Shown piece after piece: positions 9,695 through 19,280 of a stretch of 51,159 bases of DNA. The stretch's first letter is position 1; every line of letters begins with the position of its first letter. The stretch covers positions 1-51,159 of the forward strand of contig JAGLDK010000006.1 of the NCBI GenBank assembly GCA_023145615.1, written 5' to 3'. Source of the stretch: Ichthyobacteriaceae bacterium (lineage in GTDB: Bacteria > Bacteroidota > Bacteroidia > Flavobacteriales > JADGDT01). A program made the position numbers and the translations under genes. The notes under the pieces were generated by a model. That model did not search any database and had not been told where the DNA came from. It worked only from the letters and a program-made list of their open reading frames with translations.

Positions 9695-10291
9695 ATGGCA
9701 TACGATAAATTTGTAGTGTTAAAAAGTAGCGCATATCCGTTACCTATTGATAACGTAGATACCGATCAGTTAATTCCTGCTCGATTTTTAAAGGCTACTG
9801 AAAGAAAAGGATTTGGAGATAACTTATTCAGAGATTGGAGATACGATACTGAAGGTACACCAAACGCCGATTTTGTTTTAAATAACAATAAATATTCAGG
9901 ACAGATACTTGTTGGAGGTAAAAACTTCGGGTCAGGATCGTCGAGAGAGCACGCTGCTTGGGCGGTTTACGATTTTGGTTTTCGTTGTGTAATTTCTTCG
10001 GAATTTGCAGATATTTTTAAGAATAACTGTTTAAATGTTGGAGTATTACCTGTGCAGGTTTCAGAAGAATTTGTGGCTAAAATATTTGCTGCAATTGAGG
10101 CTGATGCTAAAGCAGAAATTAAGGTTGATCTTCCTAATCAAACTGTAACTATTGTTGAGTCGGGAGAGTCTGACACTTTTACTATCAATGGATATAAAAA
10201 GAACAATATGCTTAATGGATTTGATGATATTGACTATTTACAAAGCATGAAAGAAGAGGTTAAAGAATTTGCTGCAAAGCAATTATTTTAA
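9695..10291 (+). CDS. leuD: 3-isopropylmalate dehydratase small subunit
   Basis: 198 residues. This is the swivelling domain partner of LeuC. Conserved features are 'NVDTDQLIPARFLK', 'GGKNFGSGSSREHAAWAVYDFGFRCVISS' (quoted in two parts: GGKNFGSGSSREHAAW and FGFRCVISS) and 'NNCLNVGVLPV'. The position between leuC and leuA fits the leucine pathway rather than another aconitase-superfamily pathway. Confidence 0.97.
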   Translation: MAYDKFVVLKSSAYPLPIDNVDTDQLIPARFLKATERKGFGDNLFRDWRYDTEGTPNADFVLNNNKYSGQILVGGKNFGSGSSREHAAWAVYDFGFRCVISSEFADIFKNNCLNVGVLPVQVSEEFVAKIFAAIEADAKAEIKVDLPNQTVTIVESGESDTFTINGYKKNNMLNGFDDIDYLQSMKEEVKEFAAKQLF

Positions 10292-10466
10292 TCATATAAG
10301 TTTATAACCTTTAGTTGTATTAATGTAATTGGGTGTTTTATCTTTTTTACATCAGTTGCAGTTAAAGGTTGTATAAAAAAATAAGTTTTTTTATTGTCGG
10401 ATAGTGTTGTGTTTAGCTAGAAGTTTTTAGCTAACTGTTCAGCTAACTGCTAATGGCCCAAACAAA

Positions 10467-11984
10467 ATGACGAAAAGAAAGATTGAAATAATGGATACAA
10501 CTCTCCGAGATGGGGAGCAAACCAGCGGAGTGTCTTTTTCTACAGTAGAAAAACTAACTATAGCAAAATTATTGCTTGATGAGCTTAAAGTTGATCGTAT
10601 TGAGATTGCTTCAACACGAGTTTCGGAAGGTGAGTATCAATCTGTAAAAAGTGTTACTGATTGGGCTATAAAAAGCGGACAGATAGATAAAATTGAAGTT
10701 CTTTCTTTTGTAGATAAAGGTTTGTCGATTGATTGGATGGTTGAAACTGGAGCTAAGGTTCAGAATCTTTTAACTAAAGGATCGTTAAATCATTTAAAAT
10801 ATCAGCTTAAAAAAACACCAGAACAGCATTTTAGTAACATTGCTGATGTTTTAAAATTGGCTGAAGAAAACGGTATAAAAACAAATGTTTATTTAGAAGA
10901 TTGGAGTAATGGGATGAAAAATTCTCCCGAATATGTATTTCAATTTATAGATTTTCTTTCTACTAAAAATATTGAAAGAGTTATGCTTCCTGATACTTTA
11001 GGAGTGTTAACTCCTAAACTTACCAGAGAGTATTTAGCTGATATTTGTGCAAAGTATCCTAATATGCGTTTCGATTTTCACGCACATAACGATTATGATT
11101 TGGCTGTTGCCAACGTAATGGAAGCTATTTACGAAGGAGCAACCGGAATTCATCTTACCTTAAATGGTATGGGAGAAAGAGCCGGAAATGCACCTTTAGC
11201 AAGTGTTGTTGCTGTTATTAACGATCATATTAAGGATGTTGAAATTTCGGTAGATGAAAAATCTCTTTATAAAGTTAGTAGACTTGTTGAGTCGTTTTCT
11301 GGTTTCAGAATACCAGTTAATAAGCCAGTTTTAGGAGAGAATGTTTTTACTCAAACAGCAGGAATTCATGCCGATGGAGATAGTAAACACAATCTTTATT
11401 TTAATGAATTAATGCCTGAACGTTTCGATAGAAAACGACAGTATGCACTTGGTAAGACTTCGGGAAAAGCAAATATTCAGAAAAATTTAGAAGAACTTGG
11501 TCTTCATTTAAGCGATGAAGATGTGGTAAAGGTTACAAAACGAATTATTGAGCTTGGAGATAAAAAAGAAGTAGTTACTCAAGACGATTTGCCTTACATT
11601 ATTAGCGATGTACTTAAAAGTAATTTGTACACCGAAAATATTAAGATAAATTCATATGTGTTAACTCACTCAAAAGGGCTTCGTCCATCAACAACAATTT
11701 CAGTAAGTATTAAAGGAGATGTTTTTGAAGAGAATGCTCAAGGAGACGGACAGTTCGATGCCTTTATTAATGCGTTGAAAAAGGTATATAGTAATAAAAA
11801 AATGGAATTACCAATGCTTACCGATTATGTGGTACGTATTCCAAATGGTTCGGCATCCGATGCCTTATGTGAAACGGTAATTACTTGGGAAAATAATGGA
11901 AAAGTATTTAAAACAAGAGGCTTAGATTCTGATCAAACTGTTTCGGCAATTGTGGCTACTCAAAAAATGCTTAACATAATTTAA
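10467..11984 (+). CDS. leuA: 2-isopropylmalate synthase-like enzyme (divergent LeuA with regulatory domain)
   Basis: 505 residues, with a DRE-TIM metallolyase barrel (about 1-280) and the C-terminal LeuA regulatory domain (about 380-505). Substrate and metal motifs: 'DTTLRDGEQTSGVSFS', 'DFHAHNDYDLAVAN' (metal-binding HxH), 'LNGMGERAGNAPLASV', and 'QTAGIHADGD'. It should condense 2-oxoisovalerate with acetyl-CoA. The N-terminus departs from classic LeuA, which usually has 'DGEQSPGASM' at the same place, so this belongs to a divergent LeuA branch; a citramalate or other acyltransferase specificity is the alternative. Position between leuD and leuB favours leucine synthesis. Confidence 0.85.
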   Translation: MTKRKIEIMDTTLRDGEQTSGVSFSTVEKLTIAKLLLDELKVDRIEIASTRVSEGEYQSVKSVTDWAIKSGQIDKIEVLSFVDKGLSIDWMVETGAKVQNLLTKGSLNHLKYQLKKTPEQHFSNIADVLKLAEENGIKTNVYLEDWSNGMKNSPEYVFQFIDFLSTKNIERVMLPDTLGVLTPKLTREYLADICAKYPNMRFDFHAHNDYDLAVANVMEAIYEGATGIHLTLNGMGERAGNAPLASVVAVINDHIKDVEISVDEKSLYKVSRLVESFSGFRIPVNKPVLGENVFTQTAGIHADGDSKHNLYFNELMPERFDRKRQYALGKTSGKANIQKNLEELGLHLSDEDVVKVTKRIIELGDKKEVVTQDDLPYIISDVLKSNLYTENIKINSYVLTHSKGLRPSTTISVSIKGDVFEENAQGDGQFDAFINALKKVYSNKKMELPMLTDYVVRIPNGSASDALCETVITWENNGKVFKTRGLDSDQTVSAIVATQKMLNII

Positions 11985-12039
11985 TAGAATATAAAAATAT
12001 ACATCAGGTTTGTATTTGATGCATAAAATAAATAAAACA

Positions 12040-13101
12040 ATGAAATTAAATATTGCACTTTTAGCCGGAGACGGAATTGGACCAGAAATAATAGCACAAG
12101 CTGTAAGAGTTTGTGATGCGATTGCTACAAAATATAATCACGAAATTAATTATACTGAAGCATTAACAGGTGCTGCTGCAATTGATGCAGTAGGAGAGCC
12201 TTACCCTGATTCTACACACGAAGTTTGTATGGCTGCCGATGCTGTATTGTTTGGAGCTATTGGCTTACCAAAGTACGACAACGATCCTTCTGCAAAAGTT
12301 CGTCCAGAGCAGGGTTTACTTAAAATGCGTCAGAAATTAGGTTTGTTTGCAAATGTACGTCCTACATTTACATTCCCTTCTTTAATTGATAAGTCGCCAT
12401 TAAAAAGAGAGCGTATTGAAGGTACTGATTTAGTATTTTTACGTGAGCTTACAGGTGGTGCTTACTTTGGAGAAAGAGGTAGAAAAGACAATGGTAACAC
12501 TGCATACGATACAATGATTTATACTCGTATGGAGGTAACTCGTATTGCAAAAGTTGCTTTCGAAACTGCAATGCAGCGTAGAAAAAGACTTTGTTTAGTT
12601 GACAAGGCAAACGTACTTGAATCTTCAAGACTTTGGAGAGAAACTGTACAGGCAATGGAAAAAGATTATCCAGAGGTTGAGGTTGCTTATGAGTTGGTTG
12701 ATGCTGTTGCAATGCGTTTAGTACAGTGGCCAAACCAATATGATGTATTGGTAACTGAAAACTTATTTGGTGATATTTTAACTGATGAGGCTTCTGTTAT
12801 TGCAGGATCAATGGGATTAATGCCATCTGCATCAAAAGGAGAGCATACTGACTTATACGAACCAATTCACGGATCGTATCCACAAGCAGCCGGAAAAGAT
12901 ATTGCAAATCCATTAGCAACTATTCTTTCTGCAGCAATGATGTTAGAAGATACTTTTAAACTTAAAGACGAAGCTAAAGATATTCGTGATGTTGTAAACA
13001 AGTCTCTTGAAGAAGGAATTGTGACTGAAGATTTAGCTGTAAAAGGATCGAAAGCTTATAAAATGAGTGAAGTAGGTGACTGGTTAGTTGCTAATATTTA
13101 A
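12040..13101 (+). CDS. leuB: 3-isopropylmalate dehydrogenase
   Basis: 353 residues from the ATG at 12040, chosen because the protein then begins 'MKLNIALLAGDGIGPEI', as in the family; an upstream TTG in frame at 12010 adds ten residues with no conservation pattern. NAD-dependent oxidative decarboxylation of 3-isopropylmalate. Visible motifs: 'LLAGDGIGPEI', 'LLKMRQKLGLFANVRP', 'FLRELTGGAYFGERG', 'VTENLFGDILTDEASVIAG' and 'EPIHGSYPQAAGKDIANP'. It closes the leuCDAB cluster, 55 bp behind leuA. Confidence 0.96.
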   Translation: MKLNIALLAGDGIGPEIIAQAVRVCDAIATKYNHEINYTEALTGAAAIDAVGEPYPDSTHEVCMAADAVLFGAIGLPKYDNDPSAKVRPEQGLLKMRQKLGLFANVRPTFTFPSLIDKSPLKRERIEGTDLVFLRELTGGAYFGERGRKDNGNTAYDTMIYTRMEVTRIAKVAFETAMQRRKRLCLVDKANVLESSRLWRETVQAMEKDYPEVEVAYELVDAVAMRLVQWPNQYDVLVTENLFGDILTDEASVIAGSMGLMPSASKGEHTDLYEPIHGSYPQAAGKDIANPLATILSAAMMLEDTFKLKDEAKDIRDVVNKSLEEGIVTEDLAVKGSKAYKMSEVGDWLVANI

Positions 13102-13350
13102 TCATAAAACTTATTATGTTTTTAGTCTGTATTTGAAACAGTTTTTGTTTTGGATACAGACATTTTTTTTACACTTTTGGGGTGTAATTATAATATATAA
13201 AACATTTTTTACGGTTAATGAATATTTATTTCAATATTGTTTTATTAATATTATAAAGTGTAAGCACTTGATAGCTAATAAAGTAGTTTTATGTATGTAG
13301 ATGTAAGTAATTGCAAACACAAAATAAGTGCATAAAAACATAAATAGATG

Positions 13351-13381
13351 TTTGTGTATAACGTAAAAAATTATATATTTG
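13351..13381 (+). promoter_or_regulatory. Promoter of the SRP RNA gene
   Basis: TTTG at 13351-13354, a 19-bp spacer, and TATATTTG at 13374-13381 match the Bacteroidota TTTG/TAnnTTTG promoter. The RNA begins about 5 bp after the -7 box. It is the best-formed promoter in the window. Confidence 0.8.
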
Positions 13382-13385
13382 CAAC

Positions 13386-13479
13386 GGCAAGTCCCATACG
13401 ACTAGCTCCTATTTAATCCCCCAGGACGGGAACGTAGCAAGGGTAGATAGTTGTAGCAGTGCGATATGGGTAGCTTGCC
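13386..13479 (+). ncRNA. ffs: Signal recognition particle RNA, small bacterial type
   Basis: About 94 nt. The ends pair (GGCAAG at 13386 with CTTGCC at 13474-13479; CCCATA with TATGGG inside). The apical part carries the conserved Ffh-binding loop pattern CAGG-ACGGGAACG-AGCAAGG near 13421-13443. A T-run at 13480-13486 acts as terminator. The promoter lies directly upstream. This RNA scaffolds Ffh for co-translational membrane targeting. Exact ends are inferred from pairing. The gap 13102-13350 between leuB and the promoter contains no recognisable gene. Confidence 0.92.
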
Positions 13480-13537
13480 TTTTTTTACGCCTAAACTTTT
13501 CTGAATAGTTTCTTATTCAATTTTATATTTCCTTATT

Positions 13538-15811
13538 TTAGTACCTTTTTATTTCGTTGTGTATTTTATTTGTTTGATTGTTTTGTTCAATAATATCATT
13601 GAATTTATTTAGCGATTCTTTGTTTTTTGTTGAAGAAGTTGTTTTTAAAATCATGTGTTTTTCTTCATCGGTAAGGTGCCACGAAAGAGATATTTTTTCT
13701 TCTTTTTCGAATAAATAAAACTTCATTATTTCTACATCTATACCAAAGTTAGATATAGCATATTCTTTAATCTGACTATGGCTAAATCCTTGCATGTTCG
13801 AAAAGCTATTCATTACCCCACCAATAGGAGTAACCAAAGTGTTAAAAAAGTTTGGTTTTACTGATGTAATTTCGCTATGCGATGGTCTATCTGCTTTAAT
13901 TTGCAACATTACTATACCCGATGTGTTTTCTTTTATCCAATCTTTATAAGTATTTATATATCTTATAGTAAGTTCAATTCCCAAATTATCTCGTACCCCA
14001 GCATCAATTAACGATGTACGTGGTATTGTTGGTAGCTCGGGTAGTGGACTTATATATGGAAATGTAGCACTAACTCTTAATGCCGACATAAAACGTGTGT
14101 TTTCGGCTTTTTGTTTTTTAAAAAAACGACTGTATTCAACAGCATCGTAATCTTTAATAGTTCGTACTTGTTTGTCCGATATTTCGTTATGAGATAAATA
14201 AGAAATAGGCAATGGAGATATCAATAATTTTCTACCATCATTTATAATTGTTGGAGAAAATATCATCATAGGAATTTCGCTATTAACCTCGGGTTGATAT
14301 AAATCTTTTATTGGAAATTCTAAAATAGAATCGATGTTGGCAATAAATTCGTTCTCTAAAATTGTGCCTCTATCCTTTATATATTCAATATTATTGTATT
14401 TGAATTTTTTAAATGGAAAAAATAAATCGTTTACTAAGTAAGTAAATAGTATAGGGTTTAAAACATCTTTACCTAATTTATTATAATATTTATGGAAGTT
14501 TTCAGTAGTTTCAACAGTTCCATATTCTTTGTATAATTGACGGTAGTATGCAGCACCAAGCATTCCGCCCGAAGCACCAGTAATTAAATGAGTGTTTTTT
14601 AAAAGGTTAAATCCGCATGTTGAATCTAATTTATTAAGCATACTAAAAGTCCACATTGCCGATCGTTGTCCACCGCCGCTTGTGTTTATAAATAATAATT
14701 TTGGTTTTGAGTTTTTATCTGTTGAGTTTTTTAGTTTCCATTTTTGTAAAGTTTTCAATCCTAAATCGTAATCGTGTTTATTTATCGAATCGTTGTTTAT
14801 GGCATTAAAACTATCAATATCGTAATTAGATTTAACAGTATATTCAAGACCGTAAATTCTACTTTGGTTGTTTTCTAAAAAATAACTTGATACATGATTT
14901 ATACCAACAAATAAAAGAGTTGTTACAATAAAAGTCCATCTTCTGAACCAAGTTTCAATTACACCAAGTATCATTATATATAACGAAAAAGTAAAAAGAA
15001 CTGTAACAGCAGCAGGTATTCTTAAGTATATTGAATCGGAAAATACTCCTAATAATATCATAAAAAGGAATATAGAAATCATAAATAAACCTGCGTTATT
15101 GTGGTGTTTTTGTATAACACTCAATAACATGTCTTCTTGGTAGTGTTGTGTGTCTCTAACAAGTCTTATTTCGAAAGGATTTTTTAAATAGTATTTTACT
15201 GATATTTCTTTTTTAGCAATGTTATCCGATTTTTTTATAAGCACATCAAGTGGCTTGTCCATTGTTTTTTTAATAGACTCTCCAAAAAGTTCAAGTACGT
15301 TTTTGTTTGTTGAGAAAAAATAGGTAAATATTAAAGAAGTAATTGTTACCGATCCTAATAAAAATCCTGTTGAAAGTAGTATGAAATCTTTAAAAACAAC
15401 ACCTGTTTCAACCTCGTTCATAAAACTATATAAACTGAACTCGTATATAATAAATGTAGCAAATGGAAATGCCGAATTGTTAATGGCAAACTTTAAAAGT
15501 GGTTTGTTTAAAGTTGCCAAAAAAGGAAATGAGTTACTTAAATAAACATACGATGTTACGTGAAATGCCATTGAGAATAGTCCAAATCCTACACCAAGTG
15601 CAAAAAACGACCAAAAACTAGATTCTCCAAAATATTCAGGTGCCAAAAATACATGGCGTAGCCCGTACGAATTTCCTAAATCTCCGGTTATAAATCCAAT
15701 AATAATAAACCAAAAAATAAGCAGAAACACATTAGTACGTAACTGAGTAAGTAAAAGTTTTACAGGAAAAAAACTTTGTAAAATTGTGTATGTTTCTTTT
15801 ATGTAGTTCAA
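13538..15811 (-). CDS. Patatin-like phospholipase with N-terminal membrane region
   Basis: 757 residues. The first ~320 residues contain several hydrophobic segments (near 28-45, 68-92, 105-128, 143-165, 238-262 and 264-300), so the protein is anchored in the inner membrane. The C-terminal half is a patatin domain: 'LLFINTSGGGQRSAMW' (glycine-rich oxyanion loop), nucleophile serine in 'ITGASGGMLGAAYYRQLY' (G-A-S-G-G) and catalytic Asp in 'SLIDAGVRDNLGIELTIRY'. Patatin-like enzymes hydrolyse acyl esters of lipids. The stop is close behind the SRP RNA on the opposite strand. It appears to be a single gene; the upstream 500 bp carry no other ORF. Substrate unknown. Confidence 0.87.
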   Translation of the reverse strand: MNYIKETYTILQSFFPVKLLLTQLRTNVFLLIFWFIIIGFITGDLGNSYGLRHVFLAPEYFGESSFWSFFALGVGFGLFSMAFHVTSYVYLSNSFPFLATLNKPLLKFAINNSAFPFATFIIYEFSLYSFMNEVETGVVFKDFILLSTGFLLGSVTITSLIFTYFFSTNKNVLELFGESIKKTMDKPLDVLIKKSDNIAKKEISVKYYLKNPFEIRLVRDTQHYQEDMLLSVIQKHHNNAGLFMISIFLFMILLGVFSDSIYLRIPAAVTVLFTFSLYIMILGVIETWFRRWTFIVTTLLFVGINHVSSYFLENNQSRIYGLEYTVKSNYDIDSFNAINNDSINKHDYDLGLKTLQKWKLKNSTDKNSKPKLLFINTSGGGQRSAMWTFSMLNKLDSTCGFNLLKNTHLITGASGGMLGAAYYRQLYKEYGTVETTENFHKYYNKLGKDVLNPILFTYLVNDLFFPFKKFKYNNIEYIKDRGTILENEFIANIDSILEFPIKDLYQPEVNSEIPMMIFSPTIINDGRKLLISPLPISYLSHNEISDKQVRTIKDYDAVEYSRFFKKQKAENTRFMSALRVSATFPYISPLPELPTIPRTSLIDAGVRDNLGIELTIRYINTYKDWIKENTSGIVMLQIKADRPSHSEITSVKPNFFNTLVTPIGGVMNSFSNMQGFSHSQIKEYAISNFGIDVEIMKFYLFEKEEKISLSWHLTDEEKHMILKTTSSTKNKESLNKFNDIIEQNNQTNKIHNEIKRY

Positions 15812-16316
15812 TTGGGTTTAGTTTTTTTGGTTGTTATAATATATGTATTTAAAATGGAATATATATTATGTTGATGTGATTTTAATTTTAATCATGTATT
15901 TTGTTAAGTATGTGGTTGTGTGTTTGTTGGGTTTTTATGAGTTGTTTACTTTTACTATATGGTGTTATGTTTTATCTATTGTAAAAATACTAAAAATTAA
16001 GTGTTTTACTGTTGGTTAACTATACAGTTTATTTATTGAATTGTAATTTTATATAGTTGAGTTATATTAATTTTTTAGTTAAAAACTATTATACATAATA
16101 TAATACATACTGTATTGATTAATAGTATTATAGCTGAAATTTTATTTTAATTTAAAGTGATTAATTGATTGGTTGTAGTTTGTTTTATTCGGTTTGTAAT
16201 ACAAATAATATAGATTATATATCATGAATAGTTCTTATCATAAAAATTTGTCATAATATATAATGTTGATTACATTCGTACTCGTAATTAAAAATAGAAA
16301 GTTAAAATTATACTAA
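15812..16316. other. 505-bp divergent intergenic region
   Basis: Very AT-rich. It must contain the promoters of the patatin gene (minus) and of the coiled-coil protein gene (plus). TACATTCG at 16270-16277, similar to the TAnnTTTG box, lies about 40 bp before the plus-strand start. I see no ORF, RNA gene or repeat here. Confidence 0.4.
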
Positions 16317-16907
16317 ATGAAAAAGATATTTGTACTAGGATTGTTGGTTCTTATTTCTCATACAACTTTTGCTGTTGATGATGCAAGAGCTTGGAAGAAG
16401 GAAAGCACATTAGATAAGCAGTTTAACGTATTTAAAAGTAATTTAAATTCATGGAAAGGTTTTTTATCAGTTAAAGAACCACAGTTAAATGAGTTTTATA
16501 AAGTTGTTGGCGATTCTATTTCGAAACTAGAAGGAGTTGTTTCGAAAACAAATGTTGAAAATGCAAAATTAAAATCTACAATTGATGGTTTAAACGAAAA
16601 TTTATCATCAACAAAAACTAAACTTGATGAAAGTTTGTTGTTAGAAGATAGTTTTTCTACAATGGGTATTAGTTTATTGAAAGATACTTTTGCTAGTGTA
16701 ATGTATTTTATTGCACTTGCTTTATTATTAACAGTAGGTGTGTTATTTTACTTGTTTAAAAAGAGTCACAGAATTACAAAAGATGCTAAAGAAAAGTATG
16801 TTGATCTTGAAAAAGAATTTGATGCACACAAGAAGAATAATTTAGAGCGTTATACTAAATTGAATAGAGAATTACACGATGCTAAAATGAAATTAGGAGC
16901 TTTATAA
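16317..16907 (+). CDS. Hypothetical membrane protein with coiled-coil segments
   Basis: 196 residues: signal peptide (about 1-19, ending TTFA), a charged periplasmic stretch with heptad-like coiled coil (about 60-110, 'SKLEGVVSKTNVENAKLKST'), one transmembrane helix (about 128-150, 'VMYFIALALLLTVGVLFYLF'), then a cytoplasmic basic coiled coil (about 151-196). No catalytic motif is visible. Bacteroidota proteins of this layout have sometimes been given misleading enzyme names in databases; nothing here supports an enzymatic role. It stands alone between two terminators/intergenic regions. A structural or signalling role is possible but not shown. Confidence 0.75.
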   Translation: MKKIFVLGLLVLISHTTFAVDDARAWKKESTLDKQFNVFKSNLNSWKGFLSVKEPQLNEFYKVVGDSISKLEGVVSKTNVENAKLKSTIDGLNENLSSTKTKLDESLLLEDSFSTMGISLLKDTFASVMYFIALALLLTVGVLFYLFKKSHRITKDAKEKYVDLEKEFDAHKKNNLERYTKLNRELHDAKMKLGAL

Positions 16908-16960
16908 CATTTAAAAATTTGCAAAATTAAGTTAAGTGCTTACTTTTTGCTTTATATATA

Positions 16961-17001
16961 AAAAACCACATAATTGTATTTTACAATTATGTGGTTTTTT
17001 T
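16961..17001 (+). terminator. Intrinsic terminator after the coiled-coil protein gene
   Basis: Perfect 18-bp stem: 16961-16978 (AAAAACCACATAATTGTA) with 16982-16999, followed by T's. Confidence 0.88.
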
Positions 17002-17145
17002 GTGGGTATAACTTGTATAATGTAGTGTTTGTAGTGTATTTTGGTTTTTGTTTTATTTGCTTGTATTGTTAGAGTTTAAGAGTTGTATTATTAGTGCTTT
17101 TTATAATAAAAATGTATTATTGTTTTATAAAACAAACAAACTTTT

Positions 17146-19137
17146 ATGAATAAAAAATTACTAAACGGACTGTTATTATTTTTGTTAATTACTGCATCTG
17201 GGCAAGTTAAGTCTCAGGTATCAAAAATAGAAAAAGGAGCTCATCAGCTCTATGCCGAAGAAATGAAATATGAAGAATCGGTTTCGTATTCTAAAAAAAA
17301 TAATGAGAACAGTTATGAAGCAATAATATCATTATCCGAATCAAAAAACACATCGAACTTAAGTAAGGTTGTAATGGGTTTTTTAACTGATGGAGAATAT
17401 AATTATCGTGATGCCCACAAACATATGCAGTACGATTTGTTATCTCATGTTGCTGTATTCGATTTTAAAGTGCAGAAAAACGGTAGTTTAGATGCACCAC
17501 GCAATTGGCCTTGGACTGATGTTATTAACGGAGCACACTCTGCTGGTGCTAAGGTTATTATGACAGTAACAAATTTTGATCTTGAAGGTGCTGATGGTGA
17601 TGAAGATTTAAGTGTTATTATGAAAAACACATCGCAAAGAAGTGCTCTTTTTTGGAATATTAAAAAAACTATTTCTGATAGTAAAATTGATGGAGTTAAT
17701 ATTGATTTCGAAGCTTTTAAACCAGAAGATAGAGGTGATGTTATAAATGATTTTTTGTTTGAGTTAAGTACTTATCTACATAATAGTAATCCTGATTTAG
17801 AAATATCTTTTTCGGGTCCTGCAGTAAATTGGAGTGGATGGGATTTTGCAAGTATGGTTGATGCTGTAGATTATTTGTTTATAATGGCTTACGATTATAA
17901 TAAGAATAAAAGTGCAATTGCTGATGCTGTATCTCCTTTATATGCTTACGACGATAATTACCCAAGATATGTTGATGATACTGTAGTAAATGATTATGCT
18001 GCAGCTGTAAATAAAAGCCCTGAAAAAGTTATTTTAGGGGTTCCTTATTACGGAGTTAAATGGAAAACTACTAGTAGTAATATTAATTCAACGATAATAA
18101 AAGGAAGCTTTGAGCAATGGGGTGTAACTAAAGATTTTTTGTCTACAAGATATAAAGATGATATTGTTAATATGACCGCAAAAGGTCGTTTGTTTGATGA
18201 TAAATCGAGAACTCCTTGGTATAGATGGCAAGAAAATAGTAGTTGGTATCAAGTATATACCGATGATGCTGAAAGTTTAGGAGAAAAATACGATTATGCA
18301 ATATCTAAAAATCTTGGAGGTATAGGTATTTGGGCATTAAATTTTGATGGAGAACGTACTGAATTATGGGATTTAATTGATGAGAAATTTAGTGAATGTA
18401 TAGTTTATAGTGGAGGAAATTACTGTGGAGTAAAAGGAAGAAAATCGGATGTTGAGTATTTAAATTATGTACGTGTTGGTTTAGATGGTGATACTGGTGT
18501 TTTAGCTCACAGATCTGGAGATGATAGTGGATATTATGATTATTCGGCAGATGAAACTCTAAATTGGATAGTAAACGGAGGAGATTTGGTTAAAGTTTTA
18601 ACATATAAATCTAATTTATCTACTGTAAAACCAAATGTATATTATAAAGTATGGGTTGATTATAATAAAAATAATATTTTTGATGATGTTGAAAATGTTA
18701 TTGATTATTCAGGTGTTTCTGGTGGTTGGAATTATGAAAAATTTACTGCCAGAGAAGATGTTTTTACTGGAGATTATAGATTGAGAATAATTAAAAGTAC
18801 TTCTGAAATTACAAGCCCATGTGGTTGTTTTGCCGAAGGAGAAGCCGAAGATTATACTCTTAAAATAGTAAACGATTCGTATTTAAGTGATGAAATTAAT
18901 AATAGTGGTTTCGAACTTAATGTTTATCCTAATCCTACAAAATCAAGTATAAAAATTAATTCGATACAAGGAAATAAGCAGATTAATATTTATAATATAG
19001 TTGGGGTTAATGTATATTATAATGTTACTGTAAACGATAATGTACAGGTTGATATGAGTACGTTTAAATCGGGTATTTACTTTGTTGAGGTAATTATTAA
19101 TGATGCAAAACAAGTTGTAAAAGTTATAAAAGAGTAG
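17146..19137 (+). CDS. Secreted GH18-family glycosidase with GEVED domain and T9SS sorting domain
   Basis: 663 residues. Signal peptide (about 1-23), a GH18 TIM barrel (about 70-415), a GEVED domain (about 440-575; 'VWVDYNKNNIFDD', 'CFAEGEAEDYTLKI') and a Por/T9SS sorting domain (about 590-663; 'LNVYPNPTKSSIKI'). The GH18 catalytic signature reads 'DGVNIDFE' at 182-189, with Glu189 as the acid; the middle Asp of DxxDxDxE is Asn, as is normal in the YaaH-like branch, so activity is expected. 'LFIMAYDYN' (MxYD) and 'GIGIWALNFDG' are further family marks. Likely acts outside the cell on chitin, peptidoglycan or N-glycan-type beta-GlcNAc links; the exact substrate is open. Single gene with its own terminator. 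Confidence 0.9.
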   Translation: MNKKLLNGLLLFLLITASGQVKSQVSKIEKGAHQLYAEEMKYEESVSYSKKNNENSYEAIISLSESKNTSNLSKVVMGFLTDGEYNYRDAHKHMQYDLLSHVAVFDFKVQKNGSLDAPRNWPWTDVINGAHSAGAKVIMTVTNFDLEGADGDEDLSVIMKNTSQRSALFWNIKKTISDSKIDGVNIDFEAFKPEDRGDVINDFLFELSTYLHNSNPDLEISFSGPAVNWSGWDFASMVDAVDYLFIMAYDYNKNKSAIADAVSPLYAYDDNYPRYVDDTVVNDYAAAVNKSPEKVILGVPYYGVKWKTTSSNINSTIIKGSFEQWGVTKDFLSTRYKDDIVNMTAKGRLFDDKSRTPWYRWQENSSWYQVYTDDAESLGEKYDYAISKNLGGIGIWALNFDGERTELWDLIDEKFSECIVYSGGNYCGVKGRKSDVEYLNYVRVGLDGDTGVLAHRSGDDSGYYDYSADETLNWIVNGGDLVKVLTYKSNLSTVKPNVYYKVWVDYNKNNIFDDVENVIDYSGVSGGWNYEKFTAREDVFTGDYRLRIIKSTSEITSPCGCFAEGEAEDYTLKIVNDSYLSDEINNSGFELNVYPNPTKSSIKINSIQGNKQINIYNIVGVNVYYNVTVNDNVQVDMSTFKSGIYFVEVIINDAKQVVKVIKE

Positions 19138-19180
19138 GGGAGTTTTATTACTGAAAATAGAACTTTAATTTTTAAAGATT

Positions 19181-19224
19181 CGGTAAAATGTTTATTCATT
19201 AATAAGCATTTTACCGATTTTTTT
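19181..19224 (+). terminator. Intrinsic terminator of the GH18 gene
   Basis: 16-bp stem: CGGTAAAATGTTTATT (19181-19196) with AATAAGCATTTTACCG (19201-19216), one G-U pair, followed by ATTTTTTTG. Confidence 0.85.
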
Positions 19225-19280
19225 GTTTTATATGTATATTATGATTTTGTAATTTCAGTCTTTAAAAATTCAATGTGGAA

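Noticed and set aside
13088-13300. 70-codon frame behind leuB
   Set aside because: Composition is that of AT-rich non-coding DNA (Phe/Tyr/Ile-rich), overlaps the leuB end and has no domain or ribosome site.
17689-17712. Asn instead of Asp in the GH18 signature (DGVNIDFE), suggesting an inactive enzyme
   Set aside because: This form is normal in the YaaH-like GH18 branch and the catalytic Glu is present.
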